Of a stretch of 64,000 bases of DNA, positions 50,578 to 59,154 are shown one piece after another. The position numbers and the translations under genes were made by a program. The stretch is from Sporosarcina sp. FSL W8-0480. GTDB lineage: Bacteria; Bacillota; Bacilli; Bacillales_A; Planococcaceae. The first letter of the stretch is position 1; the number at the start of each line of letters is the position of its first letter. The notes beneath the pieces are model-generated. The model saw nothing but the letters and a program-made list of their open reading frames with translations, was not told the origin of the DNA and ran no database searches. Where the stretch lies: the NCBI RefSeq assembly GCF_037963765.1, contig NZ_CP150166.1:2673501-2737500 (forward strand), written 5' to 3'.

Positions 50578-51435
50578 TTATTGATGAATCTTTGCTTTTG
50601 AGAATCCAAGACCTAATATTTCTGAGGCGTTTAGAAAAATGACAAATGACGAAGGCTCAGCTGCTTGTAAAACCTTTTTCAAATAAACTGCCTCCGATTG
50701 CTCCACAACACAAAAAATCATCGTCTTCTCATCATTCGAAAATCCACCCGTCGACTTCACCTTCGTTAAACCACGATCAATCTCATTCTTAATAATCGAT
50801 TGGACTCTCTCTTCATTATCAGTAATAATAAGCACTAACTTCGTTGGCGACGTTTGCAACTGAACAAAGTCGATTACTTTACTCGTGACATAAATCGACA
50901 TCAACGCATACAATGCAAGTTCAAAGTTGAAAACAAAAGCGGATGTAACAACAACCACCCCATCAACAATCAATTGCGAGAAACCACTGGAAATGCCTGT
51001 ATACTTCTTCAACAACTGAGCGATTAACGCCGTACCACCAGTCGACCCATTCCCTCGATAAACAATTCCAAGACCAATACCAAGCACAATTCCACCATAA
51101 ATAGAGCTCAATAACGGATTATCAATTGGCACATCAAGACCCGCCGTCAAATAAATGACAAGTGGAACGCAAAAAGTGCCAACAATCGTTTTTGCACTAA
51201 ACTCTTTCCCCGCAAGAAGCAGTCCTAATACAATCAACGGAATATTAATTAACCATTGAACAATTGCGGGATTATACCCAAATAACTCGTAAAGAATCGT
51301 ACTAACACCAGATATTCCTCCCGCCGCAATCCTTGAAGGCAATAAAAATATATTAAAAGCAAGGGCAACCAATGCAGAGCCGAATATGATTTGGACATAG
51401 TCAAAAACAACCGACTTTTTATGGATAAAAGACAT
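50578..51435 (-). CDS. YitT-family membrane protein (DUF161/DUF2179)
   Basis: A 285-aa protein with five or six membrane helices (about residues 12-32, 55-75, 80-100, 108-128, 150-172). The family glycine block LPSRIAAGGISGVSTILYEL is near residue 32 and YRGNGSTGGTALIAQLLKK near 127. A C-terminal DUF2179 domain follows (about 220-280, STGGFSNDEKTMIFCVVEQS). The function is unknown; a transport role is often suggested. The stop codon is 7 bp from a dispersed repeat, so the repeat may affect termination. The start is ATG 51435. Confidence 0.85.
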   Translation of the reverse strand: MSFIHKKSVVFDYVQIIFGSALVALAFNIFLLPSRIAAGGISGVSTILYELFGYNPAIVQWLINIPLIVLGLLLAGKEFSAKTIVGTFCVPLVIYLTAGLDVPIDNPLLSSIYGGIVLGIGLGIVYRGNGSTGGTALIAQLLKKYTGISSGFSQLIVDGVVVVTSAFVFNFELALYALMSIYVTSKVIDFVQLQTSPTKLVLIITDNEERVQSIIKNEIDRGLTKVKSTGGFSNDEKTMIFCVVEQSEAVYLKKVLQAAEPSSFVIFLNASEILGLGFSKAKIHQ

Positions 51436-51630
51436 GTGTACTCAATTCCCCTCTCTTAGAAAAGCCTTAACTATTTTAACAGAAAAACGTGTTTAGAATA
51501 GTTTTAAAGCTTGTGAAAAGGGCATAGTTATATCTAATGGAAAATATATTCATATTTTTGTATTTTTTATAATCGTCTGATATGATATAAGTAACAATAT
51601 ACTAAAAATTCCAATGTTAGGGAGGATATT

Positions 51631-51909
51631 ATGCAAAGTCTGGGTATCGTACGGAAAGTAGACCACCTTGGTAGAATTGTAATCCCGAAGGAACTAAGAA
51701 GGAGTTTGGGGTTAGATCAAGGAGTACCGATGGAAATTTTCGTTGACAATGACAAAATAATCCTACGAAAATATGTAGTCGACGAGGCTTGCGTGATTAC
51801 AGGAGAAATATCACTCCAAAACAAAAAACTCTCCAATGGAATGTATATCAGCCCAAGGGGAGCAGAACTTCTAAAAAAGGAAATTGAAGACTATAACACA
51901 TGGGAATAA
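51631..51909 (+). CDS. AbrB/Abh-family transition-state regulator
   Basis: A 92-aa DNA-binding protein with an N-terminal SpoVT-AbrB swapped-hairpin domain (about residues 4-50). The block VRKVDHLGRIVIPKELRRSL ending in the RRSLGL helix is clear, then DQGVPMEIFVDNDKIILRKY. The C-terminal half (about 52-92) is the multimerisation region and carries CVITGE as in AbrB. AbrB proteins repress post-exponential genes in growing cells. AbrB versus its paralog Abh cannot be decided here. GGGAGG precedes ATG 51631. Confidence 0.88.
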   Translation: MQSLGIVRKVDHLGRIVIPKELRRSLGLDQGVPMEIFVDNDKIILRKYVVDEACVITGEISLQNKKLSNGMYISPRGAELLKKEIEDYNTWE

Positions 51910-51914
51910 CAAAG

Positions 51915-51953
51915 TGGGCAACGGAGTTTTCTTCTCCGTAGCCCTTTTTTTAT
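51915..51953. terminator. Bidirectional terminator
   Basis: GGGCAACGGAG pairs with CTCCGTAGCCC (one mismatch), then TTTTTTT. Confidence 0.85.
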
Positions 51954-52279
51954 TATTTAGAGATTGACCCCAACCCATTTATAAACTCCTCAATTTCCTC
52001 ACGAGTCTTCCGATCCTTACTTACAAAACGCCCCACTTCTTTCCCTTCATGAAACGCGATAAAACTTGGAATTCCAAAAACATCCAATTCCTGACAAATA
52101 TCAATAAACTCATCACGATCCACAGAAACAAACTCATACTCCGGATAATCCGCCTCAAGTCCAGGTAATATCGGATCAATCACTCGGCAATCCGGACACC
52201 AACCCGCTGTAAACATAAACATTGTACGTTCACCATTCTTTAATTCCTCAAATTGTTCAACTGATTGAAGTTTTTCCAT
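51953..52279 (-). CDS. Thioredoxin-family protein
   Basis: A 108-aa thioredoxin fold. The active site is GWCPDC (about residues 26-31), with Asp in place of the usual Gly-Pro between the cysteines. The cis-Pro is in FGIPSFIAF (about 73). The fold is complete from the QSVEQFEEL helix to the C-terminal KTREEIEEFINGL helix. It is probably a cytoplasmic disulfide reductase with altered redox potential compared with TrxA (WCGPC). I choose ATG 52279 after GGGGG; the TTG at 52282 is one codon upstream. Convergent with abrB-like. Confidence 0.85.
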   Translation of the reverse strand: MEKLQSVEQFEELKNGERTMFMFTAGWCPDCRVIDPILPGLEADYPEYEFVSVDRDEFIDICQELDVFGIPSFIAFHEGKEVGRFVSKDRKTREEIEEFINGLGSISK

Positions 52280-52421
52280 CAAAAAATGCCCCCTTTTTTA
52301 TTCACCTTGAGTATAGCACTAAAAAACAAATCCATCCTACGGCAAAGATTGAAAAATCGACAATATATTCATGAAAAACAATGATCGGGGAATTCTATAA
52401 CCATACAAAGGAGGTTTCCCC

Positions 52422-53405
52422 TTGCGTATCCATTTTAAAACTGTATCTTTCTGTATATTGATGAGTCTGTTTTTGCCGCTTCAACTAACTTCCGCCTCGG
52501 AAAAACTGCAAGAAGTAACCATTGAAGCGGAGCGAATGGAGTATTATTTACGGTATTCCAACGAGCTTGTGCCTTGGTATCATTTGGCTGCAATCGATCA
52601 ATACGAGCGGAATATCCGTCAAGTGCGTACGGATTTGCCCAAGCCAGACGGTGCAATTTCAATTATAATCCCGTCACATGATTGGTCGGGTTTATTAAAT
52701 CCTATTACAACTGACAATGACCCTCATTCAATTGCATTTTTTGGAGGAATTGGGTTGGACGGGAATGGCGACGGGAATGCTGACCGGAACGATTTCGGGG
52801 ATATTTTAATGACTATGAGCTCGCATTTATCCTTTTACGGTCCAGCTGAAGAAGATTTCAAGGCAGCCCTATGGCATTATTACAAACGGGAACAGACCGT
52901 CAATCAGATTGCAACCATCGCTAAACTATATAAGCACTTTGAGACGATTGAATTGGATGAACACGTTTTCCCAGTACCGAAAGGATACCATTATACGTAT
53001 CGTGGTACTTGGGGTTCAAGTAGAGGATGGGGTGGACGGAGAATCCATGAAGGAACTGATATTTTTGCTGGGTATGGTGTACCCGTTGTCTCCACTTCAT
53101 ATGGCGTCATTGAAGTGATGGGATGGAATGAATATGGTGGCTGGCGTGTTGGTATACGGGATAATCATAATACGTATCATTATTTTGCCCATCTGGCTTA
53201 CTTTGATAAAGGCATCAAGGAAGGTGATGTTGTTAAACCAGGAACACTTCTTGGATTTGTTGGAAGTTCCGGCTATGGAAAAGAAGGGACGTCCGGAAAA
53301 TTCCCACCACATCTTCATTATGGTGTTTATAAATATAATGGCAAAACTGAATGGGCATTTGATCCGTATCCAGCTCTTTTGAATTGGGAGCGGCAAAAAA
53401 GGTAA
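52422..53405 (+). CDS. lytH: L-Ala-D-Glu endopeptidase LytH-like (M23 metallopeptidase)
   Basis: A 327-aa secreted M23/LytM peptidase. A signal peptide (about residues 1-25, ending near TSASE) and a helical region (about 30-170) with an EF-hand-like GLDGNGDGNADRNDFGD segment (about 112-128) precede the catalytic domain. Its zinc ligands lie in RRIHEGTDIFA (His and Asp, about 210), and HLHYG near 302. The length matches B. subtilis LytH (YunA, 326 aa), which trims spore-cortex side chains late in sporulation. TTG 52422 follows GGAGG at 8 nt. The gene ends in a strong terminator. Confidence 0.82.
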   Translation: MRIHFKTVSFCILMSLFLPLQLTSASEKLQEVTIEAERMEYYLRYSNELVPWYHLAAIDQYERNIRQVRTDLPKPDGAISIIIPSHDWSGLLNPITTDNDPHSIAFFGGIGLDGNGDGNADRNDFGDILMTMSSHLSFYGPAEEDFKAALWHYYKREQTVNQIATIAKLYKHFETIELDEHVFPVPKGYHYTYRGTWGSSRGWGGRRIHEGTDIFAGYGVPVVSTSYGVIEVMGWNEYGGWRVGIRDNHNTYHYFAHLAYFDKGIKEGDVVKPGTLLGFVGSSGYGKEGTSGKFPPHLHYGVYKYNGKTEWAFDPYPALLNWERQKR

Positions 53406-53410
53406 AACAC

Positions 53411-53452
53411 AAACAGGTGACGACAAACAAAATGTTTATCGTCACCTGTTTC
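53411..53452. terminator. Bidirectional terminator
   Basis: AAACAGGTGACGA pairs with TCGTCACCTGTTT, 13-bp arms, between lytH and the prolyl oligopeptidase gene. Confidence 0.9.
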
Positions 53453-53455
53453 AAT

Positions 53456-55504
53456 TTAATTAATTTCCACGCCTAATGTTTTAATTAGGAATGAATAGAC
53501 ATCCGTTAGCTCTTCAATTATCTTGGCAGTTGGCTTTCCGAGTCCGTGGCCCGCATTTTTTTCTACACGAAGCAAGATTGGGTTTTCCCCTTCATGTCCC
53601 GCCTGTAATGTAGCAGCAAATTTCTTTGCATGAGCCGGTACAACACGGTCATCTGTATCCGCGGTTGTGATTAGAGTCGGTGGATATTCGACACCTTCCT
53701 TGACATTATGAAGTGGTGAATACTTAATCATAAATTCGAAGTCCTTGGCATTCTTTTCCGCATTGCCATAATCTGTCACCCAATAGCGACCAACTGTAAA
53801 TTTATGATAACGGAGCATGTCTGTTACTGGAACTTGGCAAATTGCCGCTCCGAATAGGTCTGGACGTTGAGTGATGGACGTTGCAACAAGCAATCCACCG
53901 TTACTTCCACCCATAATTGCAAGTTTGCTCGTTTTTGTGTATTTCTGTTCAATAAGCCATTCTGCAGCTGCAGCGAAATCATCGAATACATTTTGTTTCC
54001 GCTCTAACGTTCCTGCCTTATACCAATCTTCTCCGAATTCGCCTCCACCTCTTAGGTTAGCGACTGCATAGACTCCACCTTCTTCAATCCACACCCGAAC
54101 AGCTGGTGAAAAGGCAGGAGTCAGACTCACATTGAAACCGCCATATCCATATAGTAAAACCGGATTTTCACCATTCAGTTCCAAGCCTTTCTTATGAGTC
54201 AAGTACATCGGAATTTTCGTTCCGTCCTTGGATGGATAAAAGACTTGAGTTGTTTCAAACCCTTCGGTATCGAACTTATTATTTTGTTGGAAGACCTGAA
54301 CAAGTTCTCCTGAGTTGAAATCATAGCTTCCAATTGAATTTGGCGCAAGATAGGACGTATATCCGATAAACATCGTTTCGTCCTCTTTCTTTCCATTCAG
54401 TCCAGTCAACGAGTTGAATCCAGGCAAAGAAATATCCTTTACATGCTTGCCATCCAGACTATAAATCTTCAATTCATCATGTGCATTATGTAGATAAGAA
54501 ACTACGAATTGTTGATTGATAATTTTTCCGAACGACAGAACATCTTCACTTTCTGGGATGACATCCACCCAATTTTCTTTCGTAGGGTTGTCCAAATCGA
54601 CCGCAATGATTTTCTCTTTAGGTGCATCAACATTTGTAATGAAATAGAAAGTACGTCCTTCATTGCCAATAAATGAATACTCACCATCGCCCTTGCCAAA
54701 CAAATGGACAAAATCCCCACCATTTTGAAGGTCTTTATAATAAATCCGGCTCTTATTTTCTGTACCTTTCCAAACATTTAATAGCAAATAGCGGTAATCA
54801 TCCGAGAAAATCGGATTGAATGAGAACTCCTTATTTGCAGGATCCTCGTATATCAAAACATCTTCGTCTTGCGTTGTACCTAATTCATGCCAATACACTT
54901 TATTGTTGAAGCTTTGCTCATCTGCCGGAACTGTGGAGGGATCTGGAAAACGATTGTAGTAAAATCCTGTTCCTTCCTCATTCCACGCAATATTACTGAA
55001 CTTGCAAAATTGAATTAGGTCGGACTCATCCTTGCCTGTTTCCAAATTTCGCACTTTAATTTCTTGCCAGTCACTTCCATTCAACGAAATACCATATGCC
55101 AAACGTTTGCCGTCTTTCGTAAATGATAGGTTCGTAATCGCCGCAGTTCCTTCCTCATTCATCGTGTTCGGATCGAGGATAACTTCCAACTGATCAGAGT
55201 TAAGATCCTTAACTCGGTAAAATACTGCCTGATTTTGCAGCCCATCATTTTTATGGAAGTAATAATAATCCCCTTCTTTACGAGGAACAGTATACTTTGG
55301 AAAATTCCAAGTTTCCGTCAATTTCGCCTTTACTTTATCCCTATGAGGGTAAAGTGATAGGAATGCCTGCGTCTTTTCATTTTGTAAATCCACCCATTCC
55401 TGTACTTCCGGATTTTTCGGGTCCTCCAACCATCGGTATGGATCGGCAATTTCAGTTCCATGAAAATTATCAACAACTACCTCTTTTTTCGTAAATACTA
55501 CCAT
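53456..55504 (-). CDS. Prolyl oligopeptidase (S9A family)
   Basis: A 682-aa serine peptidase. A seven-bladed beta-propeller (about residues 70-410) precedes the alpha/beta-hydrolase domain. The catalytic Ser is in MGGSNGG (about 530), Asp in TADTDDRVVP (about 617) and His in KNAGHG (about 650). The opening block DNFHGTEIADPYRWLEDPKN is the S9A N-terminal signature. It cleaves short peptides after proline in the cytoplasm. I choose ATG 55504 (MVVFTKKE), 8 nt after GGGGG; an in-frame upstream start would add only a non-conserved leader. Monocistronic. Confidence 0.9.
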   Translation of the reverse strand: MVVFTKKEVVVDNFHGTEIADPYRWLEDPKNPEVQEWVDLQNEKTQAFLSLYPHRDKVKAKLTETWNFPKYTVPRKEGDYYYFHKNDGLQNQAVFYRVKDLNSDQLEVILDPNTMNEEGTAAITNLSFTKDGKRLAYGISLNGSDWQEIKVRNLETGKDESDLIQFCKFSNIAWNEEGTGFYYNRFPDPSTVPADEQSFNNKVYWHELGTTQDEDVLIYEDPANKEFSFNPIFSDDYRYLLLNVWKGTENKSRIYYKDLQNGGDFVHLFGKGDGEYSFIGNEGRTFYFITNVDAPKEKIIAVDLDNPTKENWVDVIPESEDVLSFGKIINQQFVVSYLHNAHDELKIYSLDGKHVKDISLPGFNSLTGLNGKKEDETMFIGYTSYLAPNSIGSYDFNSGELVQVFQQNNKFDTEGFETTQVFYPSKDGTKIPMYLTHKKGLELNGENPVLLYGYGGFNVSLTPAFSPAVRVWIEEGGVYAVANLRGGGEFGEDWYKAGTLERKQNVFDDFAAAAEWLIEQKYTKTSKLAIMGGSNGGLLVATSITQRPDLFGAAICQVPVTDMLRYHKFTVGRYWVTDYGNAEKNAKDFEFMIKYSPLHNVKEGVEYPPTLITTADTDDRVVPAHAKKFAATLQAGHEGENPILLRVEKNAGHGLGKPTAKIIEELTDVYSFLIKTLGVEIN

Positions 55505-55636
55505 TCTTTCTCCCCCTTTAATAGAACTTCCACTATATATTACCACATTCTTCTGAAAAGAGGCACCAGTTAATCAAGTAAAACTTTTAGCATATTGGGA
55601 TACAATAGAAGGAAAGAAATTTATAAGGAGGGCTTT

Positions 55637-56179
55637 ATGAGTTACCATTATTTTATTGGGATTAAAACACCAACATCTATCGAAGATACAGTCCGTTTTT
55701 TCAGAGAGAAATACAATCTTTCCACTGCCTACAAGGCGATTCCCCATATGGATGACTTACATATCACTTTACTGTTCATCGGTGCACTACCTGAGGGGGA
55801 AATCGCGGATTTGGTTCAAGGCCTTACGACTGTGGCAAGTCAGCAAACAGCATTCAATTTATCCGTAAGTGGACTTTCATATTTTGGATCACCAAAAGGT
55901 CCAAGAGTCGTCTATTTGTCTGTAGAACCTTCCACCGAACTTGATAAATTACAACAGTCAATCGCTCTGATTGGAAGAAGTGATTTAGGTATTGAAAGTG
56001 ACAAACATTTCACTCCACATATTACAATTGCAAAAAAACGTAAACTTACAAGTGATTTTGCCATTCCAAAGGAATCATATGCACCCATTGAATTTACTGT
56101 GAATGGATTTTCCCTTTTTAGGATTCATCCATCGGAAACTCCAAAATATGAGATCATTGAACATTTTTCATTAGGATAA
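55637..56179 (+). CDS. thpR: RNA 2',3'-cyclic phosphodiesterase ThpR (LigT family)
   Basis: A 180-aa 2H phosphoesterase with the paired HxTx motifs HITLLF (about residue 43) and HITIAKK (about 128). The opening HYFIGIKTP is typical. It opens 2',3'-cyclic phosphate ends of RNA to 2'-phosphate. AAGGAGGG precedes ATG 55637 at good spacing; the longer frame from 55595 is not supported. It is divergent from the prolyl oligopeptidase gene and convergent with corA. Confidence 0.9.
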   Translation: MSYHYFIGIKTPTSIEDTVRFFREKYNLSTAYKAIPHMDDLHITLLFIGALPEGEIADLVQGLTTVASQQTAFNLSVSGLSYFGSPKGPRVVYLSVEPSTELDKLQQSIALIGRSDLGIESDKHFTPHITIAKKRKLTSDFAIPKESYAPIEFTVNGFSLFRIHPSETPKYEIIEHFSLG

Positions 56180-56182
56180 AAA

Positions 56183-56213
56183 CAGCCGCCCCCAATCGTT
56201 GGTGCGGCTGTCT
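56183..56213. terminator. Bidirectional terminator
   Basis: ACAGCCGC pairs with GCGGCTGT between thpR and corA. Confidence 0.75.
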
Positions 56214-56216
56214 ACA

Positions 56217-57179
56217 TTAGGTTTTATCAATACCAAACCAACCCTTCTTTTTGAACCAAACAATCATAGATAATGCTATCAAAGCCATGACAATAATGAC
56301 GATCAGGTAACCATGCCGCCAATGTAATTCTGGCATATGGTCAAAGTTCATCCCGTAGACACCTACGATGAAGGTCAATGGAATAAAAATTGAAGAGATG
56401 ATTGTCAATGTTGTCATGATGCTGTTCATACGATTGGAGTTAATGGAAAGCTGACTATCCCGGATGTCTGCTGTCAGCTCACGATTGGAGTCAATCATAT
56501 CTCCAAGTCGGATCAAATGATCATAAACATCTGAAAAATAGGCTTGTTCCTGTTGGCTAAAATGCAGCCGTTGCGAGTTTAGCATTCTGTAAAGCAATTC
56601 CCTCATAGGAAAAATCGTTCTTCGCAAACGTAGTAAATCACTTCGCACTTCAAATACGTAATCCATGGATAGATGAACAGTTCTTGGTGAAAGTTCTTCA
56701 TCAATTTCATCCAAATGATCTTCGATATTATAAAGGATTGGAAAGTACTGGTCGACTACTTTATCGATAATTTGATAGGTAATAAATTTATGGCCCTGGT
56801 CCCAAGTTTTTGAGGTTGTTAAAATCAATTCACGCGCCTTCTCCATTTCCTGGAGCTTTCCTCTATGAAATGTTACGATGAAATTTTTACCAAGGAACAT
56901 GTTCAGTTCCTCTGCTTCAAGGTCATCGCTACAAATTGAATGCAGAACAAAGAATGTGTATCCATCATAATAATCCATTTTCGGCCTTTGCAACCGGCCC
57001 AAGCAATCTTCTATTGCCAATGGATGGAAATCGAAGTAGCTTCGCAAAAGTTCACTTTCCTCTTCCGATGGCCGGTCAAAATCCACCCAGTACCATTTAA
57101 GTGGAAGTGACTCAATCTCCTCAAGTCTAAAATCGAAAATCATTTCATCCGCATTGGTCATTCCGATTGTCCTTAGCAT
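56217..57179 (-). CDS. corA: CorA-family magnesium/divalent cation channel
   Basis: A 320-aa CorA protein. A large cytoplasmic funnel domain (about residues 1-250) is followed by two C-terminal membrane helices with the selectivity motif YGMNF between them (FIVGVYGMNFDHMPELHW, about 270-290). It forms a pentameric Mg2+ channel; some relatives carry Co2+ or Zn2+. I choose ATG 57179 (MLRTIGM) after AGGTGG, giving nearly the length of B. subtilis YfjQ (319 aa). It is separated by a terminator from the TauE gene upstream. Confidence 0.88.
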   Translation of the reverse strand: MLRTIGMTNADEMIFDFRLEEIESLPLKWYWVDFDRPSEEESELLRSYFDFHPLAIEDCLGRLQRPKMDYYDGYTFFVLHSICSDDLEAEELNMFLGKNFIVTFHRGKLQEMEKARELILTTSKTWDQGHKFITYQIIDKVVDQYFPILYNIEDHLDEIDEELSPRTVHLSMDYVFEVRSDLLRLRRTIFPMRELLYRMLNSQRLHFSQQEQAYFSDVYDHLIRLGDMIDSNRELTADIRDSQLSINSNRMNSIMTTLTIISSIFIPLTFIVGVYGMNFDHMPELHWRHGYLIVIIVMALIALSMIVWFKKKGWFGIDKT

Positions 57180-57238
57180 TTTTCCACCTACATTTCGAAA
57201 CATTCTTTCCTAAGTGTTCCCCTTTTAAGCAGAAATAA

Positions 57239-57270
57239 AGCCTCGAAGGACCCAACTGATCCCCGAGGCA
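57239..57270 (-). terminator. Intrinsic terminator of tauE-like gene
   Basis: On the minus strand GCCTCGG pairs with TCGAGGC around an 18-nt loop, then TTTATTTC. Confidence 0.65.
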
Positions 57271-57281
57271 ATTGCTATAAC

Positions 57282-58022
57282 TCAAATATTCCCGATAACA
57301 ATCTGGATGATCAAAGCCACAGTAACAACCCGTAATAACGGTTTTACAAATTTCGGTTTTAATTTTTCCGCAATCCGTACTCCGGTTTGGGCTCCAGTAA
57401 TCGAACCAAGCATTAGCATAATCGTTAACGGCCAGATGATCTTTCCAGCAAGAATGTAGGTGATTGCCGCCCCGAGACAACTGGAAAAAGTAGCAAGGCG
57501 TACATATGCGACTGCACGGATATAGGCAACTTTCAAATGCCCGAATAAATAAAGCATCAGCGTCCCTTGTCCTGGTCCGAACAGACCATCATAGATACCA
57601 ATTCCGTATAAACCCGGAATACTGAGTTTCGAAATCTTCAATTTCTCCTGTCCGCTAAAATCACCTTTGCCGATGAATGACGTGATGAATGCAAATGACA
57701 GAAGAATGATTGCCAATATATATAAGCGGTCTTCGGAAAGCATCGTCGCGATGAAGCCCCCACTTATCCCACCGATTAAGCTGACAGGAATGATCCAAAA
57801 AGATTCACGTAAAGAGATTTGCTTATGTTTCAATAGGAAAAGAAAGCTTGAAAATGAACTAACTGTATTTGAAACTTTATTCGCACCAATTGCCGAATGA
57901 ATCGGTACACCGAAAAGCAACATTGCCGGAAGACTAATCAATCCTCCCCCTCCCGCTAATGTGCCAAGAGTTGTAGCGATAGCTCCAATAAAAAACATGA
58001 AGAAATACTCCAAAACGAACAC
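57282..58022 (-). CDS. TauE/SafE-family sulfite/anion exporter
   Basis: A 246-aa integral membrane protein with seven or eight helices. The internal repeats GTLAGGGGLISLPAMLLFGV (about residue 20) and GLYGIGIYDGLFGPGQGTLM (about 140) are characteristic of TauE/SafE (DUF81). Members export sulfite, sulfoacetate or similar anions; the substrate here is unknown. The start is GTG 58022, or TTG 58013 three codons in, because the GGGGG site is close. It is divergent from the cyanase gene with a shared palindrome (58090-58108), so a link to anion or cyanate metabolism is possible. Confidence 0.8.
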   Translation of the reverse strand: MFVLEYFFMFFIGAIATTLGTLAGGGGLISLPAMLLFGVPIHSAIGANKVSNTVSSFSSFLFLLKHKQISLRESFWIIPVSLIGGISGGFIATMLSEDRLYILAIILLSFAFITSFIGKGDFSGQEKLKISKLSIPGLYGIGIYDGLFGPGQGTLMLYLFGHLKVAYIRAVAYVRLATFSSCLGAAITYILAGKIIWPLTIMLMLGSITGAQTGVRIAEKLKPKFVKPLLRVVTVALIIQIVIGNI

Positions 58023-58089
58023 CCCCTGTTGATAACTTTAGTATACTCCTTTAGGGGTGATAAGAAAATTCGATAGTTATTATAATAAA

Positions 58090-58108
58090 TGATAATTATT
58101 TGTTATCA
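58090..58108. promoter_or_regulatory. Inverted repeat between tauE-like gene and cynS
   Basis: TGATAA-TTATTTG-TTATCA has perfect 6-bp arms and lies between the two divergent genes. It recalls a Fur/PerR-like half-site pair, but the spacing does not fit their 7-1-7 rule. Confidence 0.45.
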
Positions 58109-58191
58109 CCGAGTGGGCAAATCTATTTTTTCTAAATAATGCTTTACGTCATATAAGATTCATATATGCAGAATTTTACTGCTTACAGAAA

Positions 58192-58200
58192 TGCTATACT
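58192..58200 (+). promoter_or_regulatory. Extended -10 promoter of cynS
   Basis: TGC-TATACT is an extended -10 element; transcription would start near 58207, 25 bp before the TTG start. The -35 region is poor. Confidence 0.5.
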
Positions 58201-58231
58201 AATTGTAACAAGTCTAAAGGAGATGATTCGT

Positions 58232-58693
58232 TTGGGCAAAAAAGAGCGGTACACGAGGGAAACAGCTACAGAGGCAATTTTACTAGCGAAGAGGGATAAA
58301 GGGTTAACTTTTGACGATATTGCCGATTCGGTCGGCCGTCATCCAGTTTGGGTCGCCTCTGCGATTATGGGGCAAGCTTCGATGAATGGTGAAGAAGTTC
58401 AAGCATTGGTCAAGTGCTTAGATTTAGATCCGTCGATTACTTCAATATTACAGGAAATCCCCTTGAAAGGATCTTTGGATGAGCGTATCCCAGTCGATCC
58501 ATTGTTGTATAGATTCCATGAAATTTTACAGGTTTATGGAACAACGATGAAAGCCGTTATTCATGAGAAATTCGGTGACGGCATTATGAGTGCAATTGAT
58601 TTTACAATGGATATTGATAAAGAAGAGAATCCAGCCGGAGACCGGGTAGTCGTAACGTTGAATGGAAAGTTTTTACCTTATAAAAAGTGGTAA
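58232..58693 (+). CDS. cynS: Cyanate hydratase (cyanase)
   Basis: A 153-aa cyanase that converts cyanate and bicarbonate to ammonia and CO2 via carbamate. An N-terminal helix-turn-helix-like domain (about residues 1-75) precedes the catalytic domain. Active-site residues lie in PLLYRFHEILQVYGTTMKAV (Arg and Glu), EKFGDGIMSAIDF (Ser) and the end motif LNGKFLPYKKW. I choose TTG 58232 (MGKKERYTR), 9 nt after AAAGGAG and downstream of the extended -10 at 58192-58200. Upstream in-frame ATGs (58166, 58223) precede the transcription start or touch the ribosome site. No carbonic anhydrase or CynX partner is adjacent. Confidence 0.92.
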   Translation: MGKKERYTRETATEAILLAKRDKGLTFDDIADSVGRHPVWVASAIMGQASMNGEEVQALVKCLDLDPSITSILQEIPLKGSLDERIPVDPLLYRFHEILQVYGTTMKAVIHEKFGDGIMSAIDFTMDIDKEENPAGDRVVVTLNGKFLPYKKW

Positions 58694-58707
58694 GATAAAT
58701 AGTTAAA

Positions 58708-58743
58708 GGGGACTGGCATGTAAATAGCCGGTCCCCTTTTATC
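58708..58743 (+). terminator. Intrinsic terminator of cynS
   Basis: GGGGACTGGC pairs with GCCGGTCCCC (one G-T), then TTTTAT. Confidence 0.85.
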
Positions 58744-58751
58744 CTTATCAC

Positions 58752-59153
58752 TCAAAATCCGATTTCGTACTCTTCCCCATCTTCATTGACCACCTTGAAT
58801 TTACTCACTGGTTTATCCAGCCCGATGAGGATATACGGATTTATCTCATCACTATCCGCCTCGATTTCTTTCACTGTGACGACTGTTTGATTCTCCAAAT
58901 ACTCTACACTCACAGCTTCCAGCTCAACTTTACTTGATCCAGTAGATACAACGACTAACTTTTTCCCCTCGTTAATATCAATGACTTTGAAACCTCTTCG
59001 ATCCGGCTTTTCATTTTGTAAATAATTAACATGCGCCCTGACCCCAGGCTCCTCATCCAATTTCGATTTTTTCATTACCCAATATCCTTTACCGCACCCA
59101 CTCAGTATCATCATCATTACAAATAGGCCAACCAACGCTTTTCTCAAATTCAA
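58752..59153 (-). CDS. Small lipoprotein, unknown
   Basis: A 133-aa lipoprotein with signal (about residues 1-18) and lipobox LSGC (Cys about 20). The mature part is beta-rich and acidic (VNEDGEEYEIGF at the end). I do not recognise a family. Its start lies 1 bp after the stop of the upstream GNAT gene, so the two form an operon. The weak ribosome site overlaps the GNAT end. It is convergent with cynS across its terminator. Confidence 0.65.
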   Translation of the reverse strand: MNLRKALVGLFVMMMILSGCGKGYWVMKKSKLDEEPGVRAHVNYLQNEKPDRRGFKVIDINEGKKLVVVSTGSSKVELEAVSVEYLENQTVVTVKEIEADSDEINPYILIGLDKPVSKFKVVNEDGEEYEIGF

Positions 59154-59154
59154 T

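Noticed and set aside
50388-50609. A 73-aa minus frame over repeat copy 5 and the yitT end
   Set aside because: It is driven by the repeat and overlaps the YitT coding end in another frame.
58090-58108. Fur box between cynS and the TauE-like gene
   Set aside because: Arms resemble GATAAT half-sites, but the spacing departs from the 7-1-7 rule and neither gene is an iron gene.
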